This document shows, one piece after another, positions 1-5,455 of a stretch of 5,455 bases of DNA (the first letter of the stretch is position 1; every line of letters starts with the position of its first letter). A program made the position numbers and the translations under genes. The notes beneath the pieces were generated by a model. That model was not told the origin of the DNA and did not search any database. It saw only the letters and a program-made list of their open reading frames with translations. This DNA is from Saprospiraceae bacterium (GTDB lineage Bacteria; Bacteroidota; Bacteroidia; Chitinophagales; Saprospiraceae). Where the stretch lies: positions 1 to 5,455 of the forward strand of contig SLKL01000267.1 in the NCBI GenBank assembly GCA_007134625.1. Reading direction: 5' to 3'.

Positions 1-108
1 GCTAAAAAAGCCTTATCAAAATGGCTACCTTCGCAATAATTTGATAAACTAAAATCATCAAAATAAATACAGTACGAAAGTGTAATTATAGTCAAAACTC
101 CCTCTCAA
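1..108. other. Leader / intergenic region at the left edge, no resolvable gene
   Basis: This AT-rich stretch precedes the PLP-enzyme gene. Three short frames are open at the window edge. Plus frame 1 stops at 37-39 and plus frame 2 stops at 50-52, so either could be the tail of an upstream gene. One minus-strand frame is open from a possible TTG start at 95-93 to position 1, about 31 residues. None is long enough to choose between. A weak promoter-like string (TAATTTG, 37-43) is one base short of the Bacteroidota -7 consensus TAnnTTTG and has no TTTG at the expected upstream distance. No hairpin or repeat stands out. Confidence 0.4.
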
Positions 109-1416
109 ATGAATGCCATATATAAAACTGAAAAGCATAGACAAATGGAAGCCAAATTGACTGACATTGAGGAAAAACTACAAAACGATAAAACGTGGCA
201 GCAATTCAAAAATAAAATTCAGGATTATTCCAATCATGATGTGAGCGCTATAGTAGAAAATGAAGACTACTGGAAAATAATACGTTCAGCTTATGTATTG
301 GACGACGCTATTCTGAACATCAATCACGGCTCTATTAATACCATGCCGTGGATTGTCAATGAGGCACTTACAGCCTATTCTGATTTATGTAATGAGCTGC
401 CCGGTTATTGGTTTTTTGAAGGCTTCAATGAAGAAAAAGAGAAACTAAGAAAACGGTTGGCAAACTTGGTTGGGATGGACGCTGAAGAAGTATCTATTCA
501 GAGAAATACCTCCACAGCTATGGAGACCATCATATTTGGGCTCCCTTTAAATCCCGGAGATGAGGTGATTCTGAGCAATCAGGATTATCCAACCCTTGTA
601 TATGCCTGGAAACAGAGAGAAAAATACGAGGGAATAAAACTGCATTGGATCGATATTCCTATGCCCACCGAAAACCCTGAACTGCTGATAAACGCATATA
701 CTGAGCAGGTTAATTCCAAAACGAAAGTGATACAACTCATGCAGATGTTCAATTGGAATGGTCAGTTGATTCCAATTGAAAAGATTTCAAATGAGTTAGA
801 AGGATCAGGAGTAGAAATAGTTGTTGACGGAGCACATATGCCTGCACATTTACCGGTAAACGTCAGTGCTGATGGCAGTCATTATTGGGGAGCAAGTTTG
901 CACAAATGGCTGTCTGCACCTGTAGGTACAGGAATCATGACAATTAGAAAAGATCTGATCAGCAAAGTCCGTCCCATGATGGCTGCTGCTGAACCGGAAT
1001 CAAATGATATCAGAAAGTTTGAGACTTTCGGAATCTATAATATGCCTTTGGAACTAGCCACTCTTACGGCACTCGATTTCCTTCATCTTATCGGATTAGA
1101 AAGAAAGGCCACAAGGCTGCATTTTCTTAAAAACTATTGTCTGGAAAAACTTTCTGATATTCCGGGTGTCAGTACCCACTCTCCTATGAGCAAGGAATTC
1201 AGCGGTGCTTTGGGTTTGTTCAGTGTAAAAAACCTAAGCCCTCAGGAGTTGCAAGAAACTCTCTTTAAGGAATTTAATATTTATACAGTAGGTTTTGAAT
1301 ATGCCGGCATATCGGGTGTTAGAATTAGTCCAAACATCTACCACTCCATTCACGAAATGGATTACCTGATTGAGTCAGTTTTTAAGATTTCCAAAAGAAT
1401 ACACACTAAACGATAG
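109..1416 (+). CDS. Class V aminotransferase-fold PLP-dependent enzyme (isopenicillin-N-epimerase-like)
   Basis: This is a complete 435-residue cytoplasmic enzyme of fold type I, class V; no signal peptide or membrane segment is visible. After a charged helical extension (about 1-50), the EDYWKIIR and NINHGS segments (52-75) match the start of isopenicillin-N-epimerase-like proteins. RNTSTAMET (132-140) is the expected phosphate-cup and substrate loop. NPGDEVILSNQDYP (148-161) follows. VVDGAH (238-243) supplies the Asp (D240) that pairs with the pyridine nitrogen and a His (H243) where kynureninases and epimerases have His. SLHKW (263-267) carries the Schiff-base lysine K266. GVRISPNIY (403-411) supplies R405, the likely carboxylate-binding arginine. 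All core residues are present, so it should be active. The substrate cannot be read from sequence: this subgroup includes epimerases, kynureninase-like, desulfurase-like and lyase enzymes. A true isopenicillin N epimerase is unlikely, as no beta-lactam genes are nearby. The ATG at 109 is the first in frame after the leader; ATG 145 is an alternative. No clear Shine-Dalgarno precedes it, which is normal in Bacteroidota. It converges with the next gene. Confidence 0.9.
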   Translation: MNAIYKTEKHRQMEAKLTDIEEKLQNDKTWQQFKNKIQDYSNHDVSAIVENEDYWKIIRSAYVLDDAILNINHGSINTMPWIVNEALTAYSDLCNELPGYWFFEGFNEEKEKLRKRLANLVGMDAEEVSIQRNTSTAMETIIFGLPLNPGDEVILSNQDYPTLVYAWKQREKYEGIKLHWIDIPMPTENPELLINAYTEQVNSKTKVIQLMQMFNWNGQLIPIEKISNELEGSGVEIVVDGAHMPAHLPVNVSADGSHYWGASLHKWLSAPVGTGIMTIRKDLISKVRPMMAAAEPESNDIRKFETFGIYNMPLELATLTALDFLHLIGLERKATRLHFLKNYCLEKLSDIPGVSTHSPMSKEFSGALGLFSVKNLSPQELQETLFKEFNIYTVGFEYAGISGVRISPNIYHSIHEMDYLIESVFKISKRIHTKR

Positions 1417-1462
1417 GTGTCGATTTATTAAAAAACTGATCACTGTCTTGAGATTGAGAAAC

Positions 1463-2059
1463 TCATTTGATCCTAAGCTCTTCTGACTTTGTTACTATGG
1501 ATTCAGGCTTGAAGCGCCGATGAAAATAGCTTAATCTTCTTATTAGTTTTTTTCGTAGCTCGGACTCAAACAACAAGTGGAGTTGAAGTGGATAGGATTT
1601 TAATCCAAACTTTTTACAGTCGATAATTACCGGTTTGTAAACATCTTCAGAGACTTTCTGCACCATAATGTTTGTACCTTTATTGAAAACATCGAACAAC
1701 CATATTTTATGCTCAATTAATAAGTTAAAAATAGTATCAATATCCTCCCAAAACGGAACATTATAGACAGGGCCGTGCTCCTGAATGATTTTGGAGTATT
1801 TGCCATCATAATCTCTTGGGCGTTCCGAAATCAAAAGTGATCCCTCAATTTGATAGTTGGACGGAAAAAATTCTTTTAACTTTGGAGGCATATTACTGTA
1901 AACCTTAAATTCCTCCTTATTGAGATCTCTGAAAAAACCAGGTCTAAAATATTTTAACTTAAAATGAAACGGACGCTTTTTTTTAGCACAGAGGTGAGTC
2001 CCCTCTATACTATAACAATCGCGGTATTTTCCGCTACCAATTAGTTTTCCCGTTTTCAT
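1463..2059 (-). CDS. YrbL-family protein with a protein-kinase-like fold
   Basis: This is a complete 198-residue soluble protein, similar in length to Escherichia coli YrbL (about 210 residues), the PhoP-regulated protein of unknown function that defines the family. From memory of the E. coli protein, alignable blocks run in order. IGSGKYRDCY (7-16) is the glycine-rich loop. CAKK (24-27) has the ATP-contacting lysine at K26. KEEFKVY (48-54) has E50 in the position of the helix-C glutamate. FWEDIDTIFNLL (103-114) is a helix. FNKGTNIMVQ (125-134) has N130 at the metal-binding position. VIIDCKKFG (144-152) has D147 in the DFG-like position. A basic C-terminal helix, ELRKKLIRRL (167-176), follows. 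The canonical HRD triplet of protein kinases is absent, as in E. coli YrbL; D123 is nearby. The substrate is unknown, and activity as a kinase is inferred only. The ATG at 2059 puts the glycine loop at the very N-terminus, as in YrbL; no earlier in-frame start is close. The gene lies 83 nt downstream of the secreted-protein gene on the same strand and may share its transcript. Confidence 0.8.
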   Translation of the reverse strand: MKTGKLIGSGKYRDCYSIEGTHLCAKKKRPFHFKLKYFRPGFFRDLNKEEFKVYSNMPPKLKEFFPSNYQIEGSLLISERPRDYDGKYSKIIQEHGPVYNVPFWEDIDTIFNLLIEHKIWLFDVFNKGTNIMVQKVSEDVYKPVIIDCKKFGLKSYPLQLHLLFESELRKKLIRRLSYFHRRFKPESIVTKSEELRIK

Positions 2060-2070
2060 GAATCTAACAT
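2056..2070 (-). other. Possible four-codon upstream reading frame overlapping the YrbL-like start
   Basis: On the minus strand an ATG at 2070-2068 opens a frame reading Met-Leu-Asp-Ser and stops at TGA 2058-2056. The stop overlaps the YrbL-like ATG as ATGA. A G-rich string, GGGTGAGAG, lies just upstream (2080-2072). It contains GGTGA, which can pair with the 3' end of 16S rRNA, and is better placed for this mini-frame than for the main start. Translational coupling is conceivable. Bacteroidota rarely depend on such pairing and a five-codon frame is easily produced by chance, so this is a weak call. Confidence 0.15.
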
Positions 2071-2121
2071 ACTCTCACCCTTATATTAAAGTCAGGCATA
2101 TTCTACTTCAACTTAAACAGT

Positions 2122-2140
2122 TAAGATTACACTTATCTTA
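2122..2140 (-). other. Small hairpin just after the secreted-protein stop codon
   Basis: TAAGAT (2122-2127) and ATCTTA (2135-2140) form a perfect 6-bp inverted repeat with a 7-nt loop, starting 2 nt past the stop of the secreted-protein gene. The stem is AT-rich and lacks the following run of T expected of an intrinsic terminator on the minus strand. A second weak stem, CTTAA/TTAAG at 2112-2125, overlaps its base and would compete with it. It may mark the 3' end of the upstream message or be chance. If it does not terminate, the YrbL-like gene is read through from upstream. Confidence 0.25.
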
Positions 2141-2142
2141 TT

Positions 2143-3237
2143 TTACTGTACAATCAAACGCTCAGTAAAATAACGTCCATTGTTGTGTAGCATCAATTGA
2201 TAGAAGCCGGGTACTAAACCCGAAACTTCCAATTGGTACTCACTTCCTAAACCATCAGCCTTTTTGTGAAGTACCATTTTTCCGGCACTATCAAAAATAA
2301 AAATATCTACAGGCTCATTAGAAAACCGTTCTCCGGTAGAAATAAACAAAACATCCTGAACGGGATTTGGCCATACCTCTAATTCTCCCTCGAAAAGGAT
2401 ATTATTTACTGAAGTACCTTCCTCCCATATAAATTCCACTGTTGTTGGAAACTCAAAACTTTGAACAGGAACTTCAATTACATTTTCTACTACTACAAGA
2501 AAAATTTCAGCTCCTTGAGAAGTACGGCTGAGTACAGGCACTCCATATTCATTGGAAACAATTTGCGTGGTTCCAAAAGTACCCACCACTCGAACAGTTA
2601 CCTCACCTAAGTCTTCATCATCAATATCAAATAGAGTATTGAAACTAGTAGTATTGCTGAATTTTAAAGCATCTTCAATGACAACACCATTGGGCAATAA
2701 CAGGGTGCCATAACCATCAGCAACATAATTTAAGGTAACGTCAAGGGTATCCGGCTCATCAAAAAATTCAATAACAAAAGGAGCGGTTTGAGTCTCCTCA
2801 TCCATAAATGCAACAGGTAAAAGTGAAAGTAGAACAGGCTCCGGAAAAACAGCAGGTTGCATCTCACTTTCATTGTAGGTACCTAAAATGAGCAAACGGT
2901 CATTAGCATTTTCAATGTATGTGTATTCTTTATTACCACCGATTTCCTCCACCAAAACATAATCAGCGTCCTCAAAAAGATCATTAAAGGGCGCATCCTC
3001 GAGATCGACGAAGTAATTCAGCTGAATACCTGGCAAAATAGAATCCGGATCAATATCAGTTAAATCCCAAACTGCACCAAGCCCACTTGCACTTAAATCC
3101 ACACTTCCACCGGTTGCAGAACGAAACTGATAGGTTTCATTGGTATCACCAAGCTTGGGTAGGGTAATTAAATCCTGAGCAGATAACTGTAAAGTAAAAA
3201 ATAGAGAACAACAGAAAAGTAAAAGTTTTTTCATCAT
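2143..3237 (-). CDS. Secreted protein with T9SS type A sorting domain; main domain unassigned
   Basis: This is a 364-residue exported protein. MMKKLLLFCCSLFFTLQLSAQ (1-21) is a signal peptide: two lysines, a hydrophobic core, and a likely signal peptidase I site after SAQ. The two Cys at 9-10 lie inside the core and do not form a lipobox. The start was set at 3237 (or the adjacent ATG at 3234), because the frame upstream to 3300 adds 21 residues that would bury the signal peptide. Residues 22 to about 280 are acidic, beta-rich, without visible Cys or catalytic motifs, and I do not recognise them. The segment with GAVWDLTDID (54-63) resembles the N-termini of other T9SS cargo. Residues about 286-364 are the C-terminal sorting domain: ELEVWPNPVQD (286-296), VDIFIFDSAGKMV (310-322), GLVPGFYQLML (340-350) and the final RLIVQ. 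This domain directs passage through the T9SS outer-membrane translocon and is normally cleaved on release or surface attachment. Enzyme, adhesin or structural roles are all open. Confidence 0.88.
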   Translation of the reverse strand: MMKKLLLFCCSLFFTLQLSAQDLITLPKLGDTNETYQFRSATGGSVDLSASGLGAVWDLTDIDPDSILPGIQLNYFVDLEDAPFNDLFEDADYVLVEEIGGNKEYTYIENANDRLLILGTYNESEMQPAVFPEPVLLSLLPVAFMDEETQTAPFVIEFFDEPDTLDVTLNYVADGYGTLLLPNGVVIEDALKFSNTTSFNTLFDIDDEDLGEVTVRVVGTFGTTQIVSNEYGVPVLSRTSQGAEIFLVVVENVIEVPVQSFEFPTTVEFIWEEGTSVNNILFEGELEVWPNPVQDVLFISTGERFSNEPVDIFIFDSAGKMVLHKKADGLGSEYQLEVSGLVPGFYQLMLHNNGRYFTERLIVQ

Positions 3238-3270
3238 ATTAATTTTTTTATCAATGAAAGAGACGCCTAA

Positions 3271-3354
3271 ATGGATTAAGTAATCTGATGATGATACCAA
3301 ACCTGATCAAAATATTCTGGTTTAATCCATGATAATTGGATGCATCTCAGATTA
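3271..3354 (-). repeat. Two crossing perfect inverted repeats in the leader of the secreted-protein gene
   Basis: ATGGATTAA (3271-3279) is the exact reverse complement of TTAATCCAT (3322-3330), and TAATCTGA (3281-3288) of TCAGATTA (3347-3354). The inner arms on the low-coordinate side sit 1 nt apart, so the two stems cross. In a transcript they would either be alternatives or form a pseudoknot-like fold. The region lies 34 to 117 nt upstream of the start at 3237 and downstream of the candidate promoter. It could be a leader RNA structure, a pair of operator-like sites, or chance in AT-rich DNA. I recognise no known riboswitch. Confidence 0.3.
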
Positions 3355-3363
3355 AATCAAGTC

Positions 3364-3371
3364 CAAAAGTA
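3364..3371 (-). promoter_or_regulatory. Candidate Bacteroidota -7 promoter element for the secreted-protein gene
   Basis: Read on the minus strand this is TACTTTTG, an exact match to TAnnTTTG, the -7 element used by the main sigma factor of Bacteroidota. The region about 19-22 nt upstream is T-rich (TTTTCTTT-like) but has no exact TTTG -33 element. Transcription would begin near 3357, leaving a leader of about 120 nt before the ATG at 3237. It is the only exact match I found in this spacer. The motif is short, so chance is possible. Confidence 0.35.
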
Positions 3372-3393
3372 AGAATGATTTCAAACTTTAAAG

Positions 3394-3417
3394 AAAAAAT
3401 TAATAACTATTAAATTG
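3394..3417 (-). terminator. Weak terminator-like AT hairpin after the TonB-receptor gene
   Basis: On the minus strand, TTAATA and TATTAA form a 6-bp inverted repeat around a central GT. Two more pairs follow beyond one mismatch, and then a run of six T. It begins 28 nt past the stop of the receptor gene. The stem contains only A-T pairs and the turn is very tight, so it would be a poor intrinsic terminator. The position and T-run fit one, and it would separate the receptor message from the next gene. Confidence 0.25.
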
Positions 3418-3444
3418 TGATGAACTTCTGAACTAAGTAATTTC

Positions 3445-5455
3445 CTAAAAATCAGGTGTATCAAATCGATCAAAGTCATTATCTCTTCTCTGTTGTCGTC
3501 TTTGGGGACCGTCTAATCTGCTACCAAAACGGTATGTAGCGTTTAAAGTAACCACTCTGCTTTCCCAGTTTCTTTCCAATGTCCTTACGATCGGAATATC
3601 ATCAACTGTTTCAAATCTAAATCTGAGGGTATTGAAGATATCTCTCGCGTTTAGACTGACTGTTAAATTGTTGTCCAGAAAATTCCTTCTGACGGCAAGA
3701 TCAACATTGAAAAAGGCTCTAATCTCTCCCTGAGGGACCACAAAACCTGATCTGTATCTGCTCGATAGCTGAACGGAAGTCCCATTCCAAACTGTTTTTG
3801 ATGAACTCAATTGAAGGGTGTAACCCTGACTTGACCTGTTTAGACCTTGAGTAAGCTCAGATTCATCTAAGCGCGTTCCAAAAATATTGGCAGTCGCATT
3901 AATGTTCCACCATCTGTAAGGTCTGATATTGGCGATAGCCTCAAAACCAAATGAGTGATTGCGACCGAGATTTTCAAAGGTGACGATGGTTGTTCCCTCT
4001 TCTTCAAAATCAATAAACCTTCTGATTAAGTCATTGGTCTGGCGGTAATACAGGGTATTGTTTAGAGTTATTTTATCCCATATCCTTATATAAGAAAACT
4101 CAAACGCATCCGTAAATTCCGGTCTCAAGGCAGGGTTTCCAGTTCTGAAGTTATTGGGGTCAGAGAGGTCTCTAAATGGGTTTAACTGACCTGTTCGCGG
4201 TCTGTTAATTCGACGGCTATAACTTAAAACCAGGTCAGATCCCTCTCCAAGGCTGTATCCGAGAAAAGCCGAGGGAAATAAACTGAAATAATCATTATCA
4301 AACTCCTCGCCTGTAGTAATTAATTTAGAACTGGTGAATGTTTGTTCCGCTCTAAGGCCTGCCTTATATTGCCATGGTCCTGATTCTCCACCTGCTGTAA
4401 AGTAAGTCGCTAAAACGTCCTGCTCATAAACAAAATGGTTGGAAATATTGGGATCATTAATGTTTTCTCCTGTGCTATTATCCAAAAAAGTAGAATTCAA
4501 CTTGTTATCTATTCTGGATAAATCCATTCTCGCCCCTGCTTCTGCAGAAATACCTGGCAATAGAACAAATTCGAAATCTGCGCGACCTGTAAAGAGCTCG
4601 TTTTTATTATCTCTCTCTTGTGATTGAATTAGAGGATCATCAAATACCTCTCCATTTAATTTGAAAAAATCCTGCGCAAAATCGTTACCTCTATCCTTGT
4701 TATCCCGGGAATAAAGAAAGTCAATGTCCATTCTGTTTTCGGGGTTTAAGAATCGTCTTTGCCATCCTGCATTGATTTCCAATCCATCTCCTGATCCAAA
4801 TCCGGTATTCCTTCTTACGGACTCAATCTCCTTGCTGCCACTTTGGTCAAAATAGTCGATTAAAAGTTCGTTATTGTTATTGTCATCATTCGTCCTGTAA
4901 TTGAAGGAAGTATAAAGTGTATTTCGGCTATTCAGAAAATAATCTGTTCCCAGCCTGATATTATGAGAAATATTTCCCGTATATCTAACATCTGATTGCT
5001 GAAATGAATAGGAAGTATCCGGAAAATTAATAAAAGATGAACCCGTCCCTTCAGAGTAACCATCCCGATTATTGTAAGAGTAATTTCCAAAAATATTGAA
5101 ATTAGAATTCCTCATATTCAAACCCAGTGATCCTGAGTATTTATCAGTTCTTCCTCGTCCATAACTTAAGGTAGCATTTCCATTGAATCCGAAATTAGAG
5201 TCTCTTTTCAGGATAATATTAATGATACCTGCCATTCCCTCAGGATCAAATCTTGCTGAAGGGTTGGTAATCAGCTCAATTCGCTCAATAGAATTTCCCG
5301 GAATCTGTCTCAGAACCTCGGCAGATGAAAAAGTTGATGGTCGACCATCAATAAGTATGGTGACATTGTCATCTCCTCTTAATGAAATATTGTCATCTAA
5401 GTCCACTTCAACTGAAGGTACATTAGATAACACCTCTAATGCAGTTCCACCATCC
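3445..5455 (-). CDS. TonB-dependent outer-membrane receptor, OMP_b-brl_3-like, N-terminus beyond the window
   Basis: About 669 residues of the C-terminal part are visible. The frame is open to the right edge (DGGTALEV precedes the GTG codon at 5433), so that GTG is an internal valine and not a start. Counting from the first full codon, the rest of the plug domain carries LRG...ILIDGRPS (25-40) and IERIELITNPSARFDPEG (56-73), then GIINIILKR (76-84). An outer-membrane beta-barrel follows, with repeated amphipathic strands. SYSRRINRP (411-419), LNPFRD (424-429) and GNPALRPEF (439-447) are hallmarks of this Bacteroidota barrel family. The last strand is VTLNATYRFG (635-644). A 25-residue polar Arg/Asp-rich tail follows and ends in Phe. 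Such receptors take up large or scarce substrates using TonB energy; the substrate cannot be told, and no SusD-like partner is seen. The missing N-terminus would normally hold a signal peptide, a carboxypeptidase-regulatory-like domain and the first half of the plug. No frameshift is visible. Confidence 0.9.
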   Translation of the reverse strand, partial: DGGTALEVLSNVPSVEVDLDDNISLRGDDNVTILIDGRPSTFSSAEVLRQIPGNSIERIELITNPSARFDPEGMAGIINIILKRDSNFGFNGNATLSYGRGRTDKYSGSLGLNMRNSNFNIFGNYSYNNRDGYSEGTGSSFINFPDTSYSFQQSDVRYTGNISHNIRLGTDYFLNSRNTLYTSFNYRTNDDNNNNELLIDYFDQSGSKEIESVRRNTGFGSGDGLEINAGWQRRFLNPENRMDIDFLYSRDNKDRGNDFAQDFFKLNGEVFDDPLIQSQERDNKNELFTGRADFEFVLLPGISAEAGARMDLSRIDNKLNSTFLDNSTGENINDPNISNHFVYEQDVLATYFTAGGESGPWQYKAGLRAEQTFTSSKLITTGEEFDNDYFSLFPSAFLGYSLGEGSDLVLSYSRRINRPRTGQLNPFRDLSDPNNFRTGNPALRPEFTDAFEFSYIRIWDKITLNNTLYYRQTNDLIRRFIDFEEEGTTIVTFENLGRNHSFGFEAIANIRPYRWWNINATANIFGTRLDESELTQGLNRSSQGYTLQLSSSKTVWNGTSVQLSSRYRSGFVVPQGEIRAFFNVDLAVRRNFLDNNLTVSLNARDIFNTLRFRFETVDDIPIVRTLERNWESRVVTLNATYRFGSRLDGPQRRQQRRDNDFDRFDTPDF

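Noticed and set aside
37..43. TAATTTG as a promoter element for the PLP-enzyme gene
   Set aside because: It is one base shorter than TAnnTTTG and there is no TTTG about 20 nt upstream.
547..735. 62-codon open frame on the minus strand inside the PLP-enzyme gene
   Set aside because: It is antisense to conserved class V enzyme sequence and has no family resemblance; it is a shadow frame.
1417..1462. Bidirectional terminator between the two convergent genes
   Set aside because: Only short interrupted repeats such as TGAG/CTCA and flanking GATC are present, with no solid stem and T-run on either strand.
3364..3386. TTTG 10 nt upstream of TACTTTTG as the -33 element
   Set aside because: The spacing is about half that of known Bacteroidota promoters, so the TTTG was not counted as support.
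4439..4627. 62-codon open frame on the plus strand inside the TonB-receptor gene
   Set aside because: It is antisense to a continuous beta-barrel coding region and has no recognisable motif; it is a shadow frame.
5431..5433. GTG as the start codon of the TonB receptor
   Set aside because: The frame continues without a stop to the window edge with the conserved DGGTALEV plug sequence, so this is an internal valine.
3621..5451. Direct repeats encoding a tandem-repeat protein within the barrel region
   Set aside because: The Asn/Asp/Arg-rich alternating pattern reflects beta-barrel strands and loops; no sequence unit actually repeats.

Overview
The window looks like an ordinary chromosomal stretch of an AT-rich member of the Bacteroidota, probably an environmental or marine Cytophagia- or Flavobacteriia-type organism. 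Two gene products point to this phylum. One is a secreted protein ending in a type A sorting domain of the type IX secretion system (T9SS). The other is a TonB-dependent outer-membrane receptor of the outer-membrane beta-barrel (OMP_b-brl_3-like) family. The starts lack clear Shine-Dalgarno sequences and one site matches the Bacteroidota -7 promoter element, both as expected for this phylum. The exact genus cannot be read from the sequence.

Layout, left to right. Positions 1-108 are leader or intergenic sequence; a neighbouring gene may reach into the left edge but cannot be resolved. Positions 109-1416 (+) encode a class V (isopenicillin-N-epimerase-like) PLP-dependent enzyme with its Schiff-base lysine intact. 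It converges, across a 46-nt gap, with 1463-2059 (-), a small YrbL-family protein with a kinase-like fold. Upstream of that, on the same strand, 2143-3237 (-) encodes a T9SS-secreted protein whose main domain I do not recognise. A 207-nt spacer follows, with a candidate promoter and two overlapping inverted repeats. Positions 3445-5455 (-) hold the C-terminal part of the TonB-dependent receptor; its N-terminus lies beyond the right edge.

How the genes relate. The three minus-strand genes run in one direction (receptor, then secreted protein, then YrbL-like protein). The 207-nt gap with its own candidate promoter suggests the secreted protein is transcribed separately from the receptor. The 83-nt gap before the YrbL-like gene has no recognisable promoter, so it may be co-transcribed with the secreted protein. 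The receptor and secreted protein both belong to the cell envelope or cell surface. The PLP enzyme is on the other strand and nothing ties it to them.

I found no mobile element, CRISPR array, RNA gene, phage gene or recognisable novel defence or biosynthetic system. The points most worth a second look are the crossing inverted repeats in the leader of the secreted-protein gene, a Bacteroidota member of the poorly understood YrbL family, and the unassigned main domain of the T9SS cargo.
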